Source of the DNA: Micrasema longulum
Lineage: Eukaryota > Arthropoda > Insecta > Trichoptera > Brachycentridae
Assembly: GCA_022494885.1 (NCBI GenBank)
Contig: JAGVSM010003565.1
Coordinates: forward strand, 124,001 to 188,000
DNA: 64,000 bases
Direction of reading: 5' to 3'
A program made the position numbers and the translations under genes. The notes beneath the pieces were generated by a model. The model was given only the letters and a program-made list of their open reading frames with translations, was not told where the DNA came from and searched no databases. Position 1 is the first letter of the stretch, and every line of letters starts with the position of its first letter. Below, piece by piece: positions 1-12,211 of the stretch.

Positions 1-1904
1 CAAAAAAAATCATATGACTCCGCAGCCAAAAACTACACCAATTTCACTGAGGTATAACTAAGTAGAGATGATGCTTTACAAAACTTGAGCTACACAGAAC
101 AGATCTTTAGCTTTTATTGTAATTTTAAATTTAATAAATTTTATATTTGAAGCACTTATGGTGGTCTCAGCATATACCCCCATCGCTCGAACAGGCGTGA
201 ATGGTTTGTGTAAATATTATTTGAAGTTATTTCTACACTGTTACATGAAAATGAAATATGTTTTTTTTTTATGTACGGTAGAATTGACTCTGCACTATTA
301 AGCCATTTTACTGGAATCATTTTACTATACCATCCATTATTATTATTGTTATATTGTCGTTTATTCTTCGTATATTGACATATTGTGAATAATTATTTTT
401 ATATTGTCCTTTAAAATCGGCAGTTAAAAATAGCACGTTCCAAAGGTTGACAATATCTACTAATCCTTATAGTGTTTTATCTTATGCCCGCGCTGGCGAC
501 GGTGGATGCGATAAAGATAAGAAATACGGCCGACGCGCTTTATAAAATTTGCGGGGACAATCGAACAAGTAATATTTTTTCCCATTTTTTCGTGTTTTCT
601 CTCCGATACTCTGCTCCGAAAATTTTCATTTGTGTCTAGAATTGAAGCTAATTTTTTTTTGAAAGATTAGGTCGAACGAAAATTGCGTACTAAATTTATT
701 TATCGCGTAATTGATAATTTTCGTATTTATAGGGTCTGAGAATCCTATCTCCGGTGGGTATGAGTTAATCTCATAGGATTTACTCATTTCATGTAAACAA
801 ATACCTCGTCCAAGGAAGAATAGTGCCATTTTGTCTTTTTTCCGTTGATATTATCATTTTTGTGTATTTTTTTCGTATTATGTGTTTTTATATTAGTAAA
901 AAAGTTCATTCACAAAATTAAAAAAGATTTCTTATTAGTATATTGTCACAAAAACATTTAAAAATAATAAAGTTGAGCTAGATACCCGAAATTACACACT
1001 GTGCGTCGTCACAGCACCATATCCAAATGATTTTTTAAGCAAAGTCTTTTAAGAGTTATTGTACTATCACTACTAAATAATGTTCGATGTTAAGTGTACC
1101 ACGACCACAACTTAAAAGAGCACTAAATAAATAGTCCAGATAATGCCTGATGAATGGTGCCTTTATTTTTTTTTATTCTTTGGGTACACATGTATAAACG
1201 TACTTATTATTCAGATTATCAATTTGATTACATTTATGATAGTCAATTAATTAAGGTTAGTGAAGAAAATAATAAAGGGAAGCCGTAGTATTAGTTTCTT
1301 ATCGCCATCTAGCGATATTTTGTGAAGTTACTTGCTCTGAAAATTTCTCCGTCAGTAAATATAGTAGAAGTTTCCAAAAAAATACAGGGGATGCTGCCTA
1401 ATCATAGGCAGAATTATTGTGAACGTAACACTGTATGGAAAATGATCTCAAAACTTTTATTTGTGTAAAACTAAATTAATTCGAACGCCCATAAGGGTTT
1501 TAACATTGTTTAAATACAATGATAAAAATCACAAAAATTGAGTGACAAAACATTTTTTTTAAATGAGTAACAAAATAACGTACATTTTACCTTCTAAAAA
1601 AACTACTAGATACCTAATTTGTGATAAAATCTATAATCTAATCTATTTTTGATAAAATATATGGGTGCAAAAATATTGTAAATAATACAAAAATAATAAT
1701 AATATCAATAATTCAAGTTTGTTGGTGAAAATTCTTGGTGAAAGTTCATGGTAATTTATTATAGAAATTAAATTCGAGTGTTAATGCAATTCAAGTATGT
1801 AACTGATAAAAAGGCCCGCAATAATATATTGAAACTAATTAAAGTATCTACACTTATGTAGTCAGTAACACTTCGCAGAATGACCCTTCAGTCAAAAATA
1901 ATTC
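1..1904. other. AT-rich stretch without recognised gene
   Basis: No open frame here resembles a known protein and no clear terminal repeats were seen. The short frames present are low-complexity and unconvincing. The missing last exon of the neighbouring SSAT pseudogene could lie here, but I looked on the minus strand for the conserved W-N...F-Y-x-x-x-G-A block and did not find it. Confidence 0.5.
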
Positions 1905-1990
1905 AATAAATATAAAACCACTTGTTTTTAACTGCTTTTTTTCTACCTACCGGTTTCAAAGCTACACAAGCTTCTTCATAAGGGTATAAT
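1905..1990 (-). repeat. Hammerhead-like arm, decayed copy
   Basis: This sequence resembles one arm of the inverted repeat at 32183-32728: the run from the AATAAAT-rich start through ACCGGTTTCAAAGC to AAGCTTCTTC is shared. Read on the minus strand it gives a stem GAAGC/GCTTT, then GAAACCGGTA. The CTGANGA box is damaged to TTATGA, so it looks like an inactive relic. Confidence 0.5.
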
Positions 1991-2395
1991 GAGGAAGTTC
2001 AGTGTTTTTGTTTTTTTTTAATTTGTTAATAGACTATTAAACTAAGCCAAAAAAAATATTTTTATTTTTATATATCGTATTATGAGCGCTAGTTTTATAA
2101 TTCTAAAATAACTCCGTGTGTGACGTCAGAGGTTCTTCTCAATCAGTTCTCAAGATTGGTTTGTGTGCGGTAAGCAAACCGGATATCCTTCACAGCTCTA
2201 TTATTGGTTGGTTCATATGAACCAGTGACGTCGTTCAAAGTAGTGCGCTTTTATTAAAATATTTTTTATATTTTTTTCGTACATTTTCAAGAAACTTTGC
2301 GGTACAATTTAATGCTCTAATTTTTACTGCGCGCAGGAAAACATTATTTGTATCCAATTTCCCGTAGGGCTGAAGTTCCTTATTAACTAACGAAT
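1989..2395. repeat. Dispersed repeat L, copy 1
   Basis: This block aligns by eye with 3963-4345 in the same orientation. Shared landmarks in order are AATGAGGAAGTT, TTTGTTAAT, AAACTAAGCCAA, ATCGTAT, ACTCCGYGTGYGACGT, a TGACGTC block and ATCCAAYTTYCCGTAG. Divergence is clearly more than 20 percent. The family is not recognised; the two copies sit on either side of exon 3 of the SSAT pseudogene. Confidence 0.6.
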
Positions 2396-2481
2396 TCCTT
2401 CCTATTTTATTTTAACAGTAATTACAAAATATTACATGAAAACATATGATGCTAATAAAAGTTAATTCTTTTCGTCACGTT

Positions 2482-2625
2482 GTTCTTGTAAAGAGGAGAA
2501 GTGTTATGTGAGATGGATACGATCTTTAAAACTAGACAGGAGTGGACTAAGGGAAAGATTGTTTATTTGTCGAGTTTTAAAGATGGTATATATCTCACTT
2601 CACACTTCCCCTCTTTACAAGAACG
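2482..2625. mobile_element. Small inverted-repeat MITE
   Basis: The ends are inverted copies of each other: GTTCTTGTAAAGAGGAGAAG at the left and its near-perfect complement (one G/A change) at the right, with the match continuing into GTGAGAT. There is no coding capacity. The superfamily cannot be assigned because no clean target duplication was recognised. Confidence 0.6.
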
Positions 2626-2648
2626 AACAAGTTTACGGCCCCTGTAGA

Positions 2649-2795
2649 CTTATTCTGGAACTAATTCGTTTCTTAAATTCATTCGTATTGTATTAGTGGG
2701 AACGAAAGTGGAATACGATTTTGATTGCGTTAAAGTGAGATGGATATATTATGACGAACAAACGAACTTACGAAACGAAATTGTGACAGAATAAC
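2649..2795. mobile_element. MITE family F, copy 1
   Basis: A 147-bp element with terminal inverted repeats reading CTTATTCTGGAACTAATTCG at the left and GTTATTCTGTCACAATTTCG from the right end. Its interior (GGGAACGAAAGYG, TTTTGATTGCGTTA, GATGGATAT) matches a second copy at 8732-8880. Confidence 0.65.
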
Positions 2796-3425
2796 CCTGC
2801 TAAACAAAAAGAACTTAAAACTATGTGGCAAAGACAAACAAATATATGAAAACAGAGTCGTGTACCTATATATTATAATAAGTAACCGTAATCATTCTAT
2901 GGAATTTAGGTTGCTGAGGGTCGGTGGAGCTCCTGCCCCAGTTAGAGATTCACAGAAGACACGAGGTTGCTGTTTAATGCGTATTTATTACATGGCGAAT
3001 AAATAATGAATACCAATATCGCGCGAGCGTTACAGTGATGAGGAGTAAAACTGTTTTCACTTGGACTAGGTACATGCTCTCTTTTATACGGTTAAACAGA
3101 GTTATTATTGTATTGGCGTCACTTTCAATAACATAATAATTATTCATTGCGTAGGAAGGATAAATATTTTTGCATTGAAAACCTACATATTTATACAAAT
3201 TTTATTTTCCAAAATCGGTGTGAAAATGTACATTCAAAGATTACAAAAAACACAACTTCAGCATTTGAAAAATAAAAGAGATATATCAAGTTTTGCGTTC
3301 TATATGTTATCTCGTGTTACACTGAGTTAAGGCTCTTTAGATAAAAAATGTGAAGTGTTTTATCAACTATGCTTACAATTATTTGTCATCGAAATAATTT
3401 AATTTTATATGTACCACGTACTTAC

Positions 3426-4778
3426 TTTGCAAAACTATTCGAATCGTTTGTGGCCAATCCTTTTTCCTCGCAGCTCTTCTTTGACGTAAAAATCTTCAAT
3501 ATACATCGCCAGTCCTGACCACGATGAATACACAAAATTACCAAGAATGTAATTAACTAGATTATTGGTTTTCTTACGCTCGGATACAAAATTTACACAC
3601 TTAGGAGGCAAAATGTCAAATCCGTCCCTTTCCATATCTAAAAAAAAGAAATAATGTGTGAAATTCCTTAAAAGTTTTTTAATTAAGTTTTAAAAAATTA
3701 CTTAAAGGTAAATAAGTCCAGCTTTCAATTTAAATAATTATCTTCAGCCTTAAACAAATTTAAATATACAGAAGGAAAATGTTGATAAAGAATTAATAAT
3801 TGATTACATGTTAATAATGCACATGATTTATATAAATAAGATGAACTTAGAAAGACACAGACAATTTTAAGACGTTTTAAAATAAACAAACCATTGCTGA
3901 TTAAATAATAAATACCTACACGTTCTAATGAAAAAAACAAAACATTTATAATTTATTTTTTTAATGAGGAAGTTTTGTGGTTTTCATATTTTTTTTCGTT
4001 TGTTAATTTACTTTTAAACTAAGCCAACTTTTTACTTAATAAGTTATGTATCGTATAATTAAGGTTACGATTTTTTATGGTTTTGCATTTTTTAAATTAC
4101 TCCGCGTGCGACGTTTCAAGTTCTTTTCCCCTTTTTCTCAATGAGTTTTGATAATTGGTCAGTTGGCTTACCTTAAACCAAAAATATGTCACAACTATCT
4201 TACCGTTTATTGATTTGAGAAAAACTAATGACGTCATTTAAAGTACTTTGTCTTTATTTTTATTATTTCTTTCATATATTTTTAAGAAACGTCTAGTATT
4301 CGTTATATATCCAACTTTCCGTAGCGCATAACTTTCTGATTTTTTCCAGTGCACCCCAAATTAGATTAAAATAAGGGTAAAGTAGAGTTTTATTTTATTT
4401 TTATATTTTACCCCGAAACTTCACACATAAGTGAGTACTGCATATTGGATGAAATTCAAATCATCAAGTGTCAGAGAATAGAGATAAAGTTTGGGTTTGG
4501 AGGTTAGGTTCAAGATTTCTTTTTATCAATACTTGAGTATGCGATGTACAAATTTAACTTGTTTTTATTTATTTACCTTCTACTGGAAGTTTACATCCGC
4601 CTGGGCAACCTGCGAAAATAGCGAGCTCCTAAAAAAAAACAAACTCGATTAATGTCATGTCATGTATGTAATATTTACACAATTACAGATAAAATCACCG
4701 AAAACACATTACCAAAACCATCGCTTATACAATTTTCATGTCTTCGCGTTTCGCATCTCGAATTACAACGGAATACAT
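3426..4778 (-). pseudogene. Decayed spermidine/spermine N1-acetyltransferase (SSAT-like) gene
   Basis: Three exons can be assembled on the minus strand with matching phases. Exon 1 is 4713-4778 and starts MYSVVIRDAKREDMK. Exon 2 is 4577-4628 and reads ELAIFAGCPGGCKLPVE. Exon 3 is 3426-3637 and holds MERDGFD and WSGLAMYIEDFYV. The order V-I-R-x-A, E-L-A, R-D-G-F, Y-x-E-D-x-Y-V is that of the SSAT family (GNAT fold), which transfers acetyl groups to polyamines. Introns have GT/AG ends (84 and 939 bp). Exon 1 contains an in-frame TAA (4725-4727), exon 3 an in-frame TAG (3435-3437) just before a good donor, and the acetyl-CoA loop reads RGKRIG where the family has RGKGIG. No C-terminal exon was found. 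It is an unprocessed pseudogene, or less likely a gene with sequence errors. Confidence 0.75.
3963..4345. repeat. Dispersed repeat L, copy 2
   Basis: Same family and orientation as 1989-2395. It lies inside the 939-bp second intron of the SSAT pseudogene, so it inserted or duplicated within that intron. Confidence 0.6.
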
Positions 4779-5095
4779 GTTTCTTGTTTTAAAATAGTAT
4801 TTGTGCAAGCTTATGAAATTATTCCCGCAATCCTGACCTTGCGAAAATCTGCGCGGTTGTTACAATATTGAAGTAAAAATAGTTATAAAATTTGTTTTTA
4901 TCCTTAGACTGTTCAGTCAGAAAATATTATGTAATGATAGTTATATTAAGTGTATTGTGTGTTTTATAAAAAAAGTAATTGGGTTCTTCATGTTATATTA
5001 AAATATTGTCTAGGTATTCCTTTCATGTTCAAAAATATGTTGGTATTCCTTCTATGTTTAAAAATGTTCATTTATCATTAGCTGTAGTGGTTTAT
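4779..5095. other. Upstream flank of SSAT pseudogene
   Basis: AT-rich sequence upstream of the SSAT start codon. I see no convincing core promoter, repeat or open frame. Confidence 0.4.
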
Positions 5096-5220
5096 TTATT
5101 TTATCATCATCATTCCATGTCTGCTCCCTAGTTGGAGCATATGGTGTCCACAAAGTCCTCTAGGCATCTCTGTCGGCTGCCAGCTCCAAAATACAAAGTC
5201 CAACCACTGCACTCCCAAGA
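5096..5220 (-). mobile_element. Retroelement 3' remnant with (ATG)n tail, copy 1
   Basis: Begins with ATCATCATCATTCCATGTC (an (ATG)n tail when read on the minus strand). It continues through CTCCCTAGTT and AGCATATGGTRTCCACAAAG, which recur at 48232-48320. It is probably the 3' end of a non-LTR retrotransposon or SINE. Confidence 0.5.
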
Positions 5221-7084
5221 TTCTTCTGATTTATTTTAAAACAGGATTAAACCTCCGTTATTTTACCTCTAAGTTGGTAGGTAAGGCTTTTGCCATATCT
5301 AGTGGTTGCCAAAATTAAAGTGTTAGCCATTTAAATGCCAGTCAAATTCAACAGATTTTGGAATACTTTTAGGAAAGAAAAATACTGGCATTATTGTCTC
5401 TATGGACCACTTTTGTTGGAGGATGTCATGCGCAATCAAATTTGGGATGGTCTTTCTATTAATTTTAGGCAGTGTCTTAAATTGAAGTAACGTTTGTAGG
5501 CCTGTAAAAAAAAATACCGTAAAATATATTCTAGATATTTACATGCAAATGTTACACTGTACCGTGCGCAAAATATCTTGCTTGTGGCATTTAAAAGGTC
5601 AAAGATACCTTTTCACTAGAGTTTAGAAAGACAATAACCAAGTATATATAATTTGAATCAACATTATTTATTATTAATCACCACTGTGTAAAAAAGTATT
5701 GTTACAAAATTGTTAATTTGTATTTTATCTATAAAATTATTTGATTCAAAGTCGATGACCTTCCAATAATGTGACAACCTTATGTGCTCATTTTGCAGTA
5801 AATATAATCTTAAATTACAGGATTTTAGGTTAAACTACGTATGTTCCTTATTCTTATTGTTAAACTTCAGGACTTGACCAAAATGAAGACGAAACATCCT
5901 AAAAAATACTAGACAGACTGAAGATTTTTTTCTACGGGCTCAAGAATTTTTCTCTCTTTTGGATGGGAACAGTGAACTGTAGTATACATGTTTATTTTTT
6001 TAAATACTCATTTTATTAAAAATATATTAAATGAATTTTCAACAATCCTGTATTTACCGTTATTTATCAATAATCCAATATTAATCATCATTAGGATAAG
6101 TGTTGCTGTCTCATACAGATATTAAATTATTTCTTAAATATTTATTTATTATTGCCCAAATGATCCTAATAATGATCCTTAAGACAAAAATAATTTAATT
6201 TAATTTACTCTTATATAATTTTGAATTCTCTATCCTTACCTCAGTTTTGTACAAATACATTGAATTTCTTAATAAAGATACTAGTCTCGAAGATGTCGCG
6301 AAAGTGATGAAACCGGTCACTGGATATTCCAAATGTGTGGATTAAAGTATAACTCGTCCTTCTTTCTTCTCTATATAAATTTACTATATAAATTTACACA
6401 AAAATTTAAAATATCAATTTTATTATTAGTGTGACATTTATAATAAAATTAATATTTGAAACACTGACTTTATGGTTTTCCAAATTAAATAATAATTTAA
6501 CTATGTATGTATTTAATTTGTGTAAAATCATTCAAATAAATTTAATATGCCAACTGATTTGGAAACTTGACTGTTTCTCGGTCTGAAAAAAACTAACTTA
6601 CTCAAAATATTTCAATCTTACCAAAGCTGACATTTATAATTTACAAGTAAATCTTTCTACATTTACATCTATGAACATGTGCTTAGTGTTTCACGTCAGA
6701 ATAGAGATTCTCAGAAAGGAAGCTGTAGGTATTGCCGGGGTCCACATTCATGAGGTGCGCCGTAAGAGGTGCTGGCGAGGTAGAAACTCCTCGCTCCCAC
6801 GTCTATCACTTAAAGGTCCTTTGCTGTCAGTTCTGTTAATGCATGATCGATATTTACATTTCTAGTAAAATACAATTATTCCTTTCAAAATATCAATAGT
6901 ATGCAGTTGTAGTATTATATACAAAAATTATGAATTATTAGTGGAATCAGCAGTTTGTGACCTAACCAGACTAATCACTTCTTTTTTATTTATTTTTTTA
7001 TTTTATCTCTTTGTTTTATTTGGAAAAACAACAGAAAATTCATAACAATTTTTTAATCTTTTTTTTAAAAAGGAATAACCCGTT
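5221..7084. other. AT-rich stretch without recognised gene
   Basis: No frame with recognisable protein similarity and no paired terminal repeats were found. A few short frames (for example 6671-6865) look like chance frames. Confidence 0.45.
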
Positions 7085-7276
7085 AAGCCTCTATTTTGAG
7101 GCTTGTCAGCAGGTGGGATAGAGGGGATATGGAAGGAGGTAATGAAAAATACACCAAAACACCCAGACCAATTGAGAAAAAAATCTTTCTTAGATTTTTT
7201 TCTTGCAACTGGTAAGGAACGAACCCGCGACGCCAGTTTCACAGACAGCCGTCTAACCAGCTGGGCCACGGCGCCT
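7085..7276 (-). mobile_element. tRNA-derived SINE
   Basis: On the minus strand it begins GGCGCCGTGGCCCAGCTGG (box A-like), then GCGGGTTCGTTCC (box B-like). It ends with a body containing CTGGGTGTT that resembles the 3' part of the SINE3 copies at 29253 and 57658. It lacks the paired acceptor stem of a real tRNA. Confidence 0.65.
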
Positions 7277-7814
7277 GTAATATATTATAATATAATTTTT
7301 TTTTTTATTTCAAAAAAAAAATTTTCAAAAACACAATTGTATTCCCATGAGTTGGCAAACTCATTCTGGGAATTCTGGGTTTAATGTATGAGTCCAATTA
7401 AAGTTATTCACCACTATATAATACTTTTTGTAGACATACTAATGAACAGATTAAAAATATGTATGTGTATATAAAAATATTTAAAAAATATCATAGGAGA
7501 GAGTTAAATTAAACAATAATGATTTCGTTCTTGAAGCGTTAGGAAGGATGAAAAGGATAAGAAAAGATTAGGATGAAATAGGAAAAAGGAGGGATTCTGT
7601 TGAGGTGATAACCCTTAAAATGCTTGTAAATAATAGAGACAGGAGAATAACGTGATAGTGACACACATTTAATAAAAGTATTTCTAATATATATTTTTTA
7701 TAAATTAGAAAGTTTTGAATCAAATATATAAAAGAAGGAATAAATTTTGTTTTATTCTGTGCAGCTACGGTTAATGAAGAATTTTTGAGCGATGTTATTA
7801 AATGGTACAGGATT

Positions 7815-7992
7815 GTAAAAAAATCAGACTTGTCTAGTAAATCTGGTAGGGCAGTTTAGATTTATATTTTTCAAGAGATAATTACTTTCAATTATACTAT
7901 TCAAGATCTTGAATAAGAAGCACAGGTCAGAAACAGTTTTTCGTTTCGTGAGAGAAGTCAGATAATGGGAAGAGGAAGAGTCATCATACAAA
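7815..7992 (-). mobile_element. Non-LTR retrotransposon fragment (C-terminal)
   Basis: The minus-strand frame from 8039 to 7824 contains SDLCFLFKILN, then LLKNINLN and TRFTR. This is the pattern seen just after the reverse transcriptase in many insect LINE proteins (compare 46153-46497). The rest of the element is missing. Confidence 0.6.
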
Positions 7993-8040
7993 TCGAATGT
8001 TACTCGTGCTTTACGGTTGAGAACTTCTGCTTGAAACATT

Positions 8041-8731
8041 TGTTACTGTCTTTTGAAAACAAATAAAAATAACTGCTCCTTTGAGAATTTGAGCCAGAGT
8101 GCTTTTGATTGACAAATTTTATATTATTTGTAGTTTTTTTTATTTTTTAGTCTGTTAAATATTTATTAAAAACAAATAAAAATCAACGATTAGGGCCGGT
8201 ATTTAGAAACACCTATTTTTATATCTTTTTTACTGAGGTAGATTTCTCATTTGAAAATTATATAATTTTAATCAAAAAAATTATGTAGTCAATAAATGGA
8301 AGATATGCATATGTTCAATTTTATTTATTCATAATAATGGATTACACTTATTTGACAATATAATAATTGAATTAGCATAAATTATGTACATTTGTTTAAT
8401 TAACTTATTTAAATGCTATTTTAAAAACATAACGGAACCACAGTACTTTGTACAAATAAAAATTAAGGGACTGAAAAATATTTATAAATAAAATCAGTCA
8501 AGATATATAATACTTAACGAAACATTTCTATAGCCTCTATGTACACCAAGACCTATAGAATGCGCAAAATTGATACATTTCCAAAACTTATAAAAACTCA
8601 CACCCTGACATTTCACCATTTTGATATTTGCTACATGTTTGTAGGAAATTAATTCTTTAAATTGAGCAAAATAAGCATACTTATCTCACCAGTTAAATAA
8701 ATAATGCATTTTTGGAGCAGTGAACTGTGGC
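8041..8731. other. AT-rich stretch, nothing recognised
   Basis: AT-rich DNA with short homopolymer runs. No coding, RNA or terminal-repeat signal is visible. Confidence 0.45.
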
Positions 8732-8880
8732 CTTATTCTGTAACTAATTTGTCTTGTAAATTCATTCGTATCGTATGGGAGGGAACGAGAGCGAAATACA
8801 CTTTTGATTGCGTTAGAGTGATATGGATATATGAGGAACTAACAAACTTACAAACTGAAATTAATTATCACTGAATAAGC
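8732..8880. mobile_element. MITE family F, copy 2
   Basis: Second copy of the element at 2649-2795: left end CTTATTCTGTAACTAATTTG, right end complement GCTTATTCAG. The interior GGGAACGAGAGCG and TTTTGATTGCGTTA is shared with the first copy. Confidence 0.65.
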
Positions 8881-9972
8881 ATGCTAGCTTTTGGGAATAT
8901 ATATATTGTATATTCTACAAGCTTCTACATAGATGAATTGAAAACAAATTGAATTTAGAAAAACTAGAATAAATTAGTAATAAAAGAATAAAAATGTGTT
9001 ATTATACGAGTAATATATAATGCGTTTACTAAAATTGTAAACATCACTCGAATTCTGTTTGGATCGAAATTTCGGAACATGAAGTAAGCACTTACTGAAT
9101 GAACAATTTTTAATCAAATAGTGTTATTTTTACACCTTTTTTTACCATATTTTTATATCTTTCTTTATTGTAAAGATAATAAGGATATTTACATGTTTAG
9201 TTACTTGACCTCTCACATTTAGCTTACTCAAACGTTTTTATCACTAAATTTACAAGTTTTCAAGTACTGTTTATCAATTTATAGATACTTTTTAAAGAAG
9301 TTTTCACATATGTACAAATATTGTTTAATAAGTACATTAAAATATTATATTCCACATTTAATTGTAATTACAACATTTTTTTGTATTCGTCTAATGTGTG
9401 TGTTGTTTTTTTAATTAATTTAATTATCTTGCTTGTGTCGCACTAGTTAATATTAATTCTTATTTTATTTTTATTTTTCAATAATTTTACTATTATTTTT
9501 TTCTCGGGGTTTTTCACTATACAACATCTACCATTCAAAATCCAGAGGTTTAAAGTAGCTTGTGAGAATTCAGATTGTATGTATTCCTTTTTATACTGCA
9601 ATCCAAATATAAACGATCTAGGTATTATTTATATATTTTGTATGTAAAAAACAAAGCATGAGTATTTTTTATATCTCAGAAGAACTAAAATTATAAATTA
9701 TATGGTTGATTTGAAAAAAAAGTGGTTCAAATGGATGCCAAAATGGCAATTTATTATTAATTAGATCGTGGACAGAGTTTCATCAGATCTTAATTTTACG
9801 CCACAACTTTACTCGAATCCTATTTACAAACATAATTGGAAAATAGGGAAAAATAATGCAAATATCTCCCTTTGATTGAATATTATGTAATCAACAATAG
9901 TTCATTTTATTATAAGTTTCATTTACATATTTTAAAAATAAAAATGAAGACATTTTAATCGATTGCCGAAAC
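8881..9972. other. AT-rich stretch, nothing recognised
   Basis: No gene, RNA or repeat boundary was identified in this interval downstream of the GATA gene. Confidence 0.45.
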
Positions 9973-10214
9973 CAGCATTTCCCAACGTTTTAAAGCCTGC
10001 GGACAGGTGAAAATATAATAAAAATTTTGCAGACCGGTAACGCAGGTATAAAAACTTTTATTTATGTAGTATTTTGTTTATTGTTTTTTTAATATTATAA
10101 CAGGTACAGATATAACAAATGACGATTTTTTCAGTGCAGTGATTTAAAGTGGGCGACAGGTATTTCTGCTGACCGGCAGAAAATCTCAAAAGACCCGGCG
10201 GTTGGGAAACGCTG
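9973..10214. mobile_element. Non-autonomous hAT-like MITE
   Basis: A 242-bp element with 15-bp terminal repeats: CAGCATTTCCCAACG at the left and CAGCGTTTCCCAACC read inward from the right. It is flanked by GCCGAAAC (9965-9972) and GCCTGAAC (10215-10222), an 8-bp target duplication with two mismatches. CAG-initial ends and 8-bp duplications are the hallmark of hAT transposons. There is no transposase. Confidence 0.8.
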
Positions 10215-12211
10215 GCCTGAACAATATGTACATTAAGATTATTGATAAAGTTGCACCATGAATGTAAAACTAAAGTAAGCGTACACTTCTCATTTTTCAG
10301 GTTTAAATACAAAACAATTACATTTGTTGCAAGCTTAAAAGTTTAAAAGGGATGTAAGTTTTAATTAAACATTAACGCATATTTTATTTTTTTACAAACC
10401 CAGTTTCTTAATCAAAGTGAAATCTTCAAACCCCTACATCTCTAAACTTCATTATTTTCACATACTACAGTTTTACACTCAAGGTGAGAAGTCACAATAA
10501 TTATCAGTTATCAATATCACATATACACTATACATATTTATTTATACTGGGTATCTTCTATTCAATTCTGAACAATCCTAAATGCCAAAATACAAAATGT
10601 GCAGGAGAACGATTTGTTCGACTTCACAAATGATAAATTTCATAGTATTGTGAATGTCATGTAATTAATTGTAAAATTATTAAAAGCGAGAAAATGCTGT
10701 GAAGAATTCAAAGTATATAAATAGCCTTTCAAGAGTATCCTATGGGCTTAGGATAGTTTAGATAAATGATTTTGAGTGTTTGGGGCTTAGGATAAATGAA
10801 AATTATTGAAAAACAAAAGGTATTGCATATTTTGCATTTATGATTATACAGAAATGAAGGGAATTTAGGAGAGAATGCATATATTCTGTAAAAAAACCGT
10901 TTTGAAAAGTTGCTGTTTAGGATAGTTCTGTATTAAATAGACGATATTATGTTCTTTGCCTTTAACAATAATAAAAAAATTACATATTAAATTTGTTGGG
11001 CAACCAGAATACTGAACTACCTATTGCACATTACTTGAAACCTATATAGACTTTTAACATCAATCAAAGATAAAACAGTTTTACAATTGATTATTATTAT
11101 GTAGGTACACTTATTTATACATATGGATTCAATAGAATTCAATAGAAGTTTTAGATTATTTACTTATTATGTGCAATATTCAATCTGATTTTAAAACTAG
11201 CTTTTACATGTTTACTGAGAATTGACATAATTATTATTTTGAATCTTGGAGTAGGGCACGCATAAACATATGTTTATGTGTGTTGTAATAATTACATTGT
11301 GGTTATATAAATAAATGATTTATAAACTGTTTGAGACATGTCTAGTTAACATGTGTATTTAGCTTAATTTATAATGTTGCCTGTTATTGCATTTGCATTT
11401 ATGGGGAAGTATTAAGCATTTATGGATTTGTTGCAATCATCCTCCGCTTTTATTCTAAAAGTAAGTTAAATACATAGTATATTATTTAGTTTTACATGTA
11501 GGTACATTGAGATTCGATAAAGTATTTCTGTTCTTATATTTCTATCATTTTTTTAAACTTGATTTCCACATTGGGTAAAAAGTTTTTGACGTTGACGGCA
11601 AAAATAAAACATACTAAGGTTTAACTTTTACATTTATGTAATCACAGAAACCAAATAATTTAACAAGATTATTCATTAATGAAATTTGAGTTAAGGCATT
11701 CCAACACAGTGCAAATTTTTAGATCAATTTCCTAAAATCAATTTCTAATAAAAATTATGTGCAATATTTTATATGTACATTGAATTAAATATACAGGCAT
11801 TAAGTACTTTAATTATTAATTATTTCTTAATTGAGATTTAGGGAGTTTTTGACAACCTTTTGAAATCATTGCAATTTTACGAGCATATTTACATACATTA
11901 TGTAATGTAATAAGCATTACAAATTAAAATAAGTATAACAATAAATATTTACAGTGTTTAGTAATAAAAATATTATTATTATCCATTTTGAAAACTTATA
12001 TGAATTATCTTTATATTTAATCTAATTATATATTTTAAACTAACCACAATTAATTTATTTCAAATATCACTGGTGGGAAAATTATGAATAAAATCATCAA
12101 AACTTAATAGAAAATATGTGCATAGTATTTTCTAGGATTGTATAAGATACATTTGTGCATGTGGTTCTGATAATTTCACTAGGCTATATACTATAAATTG
12201 TACTTATGATT
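10215..12211. other. Downstream flank / possible 3' UTR of the GATA gene
   Basis: AT-rich, without recognised repeats. Part of it, starting at 12211 and running leftwards, must be the pannier 3' UTR. I cannot place its end with confidence. Confidence 0.4.
12054..12059 (-). promoter_or_regulatory. Candidate polyadenylation signal of pannier
   Basis: TTTATT on the plus strand reads AATAAA on the minus strand, about 155 nt past the stop codon. In DNA this AT-rich the hexamer is common, so this is only the first reasonable candidate. Confidence 0.3.

Noticed and set aside
2974..3198. Candidate last exon of the SSAT pseudogene
   Set aside because: None of its three minus frames shows the expected W-N, F-Y or G-A-x-x-L residues.
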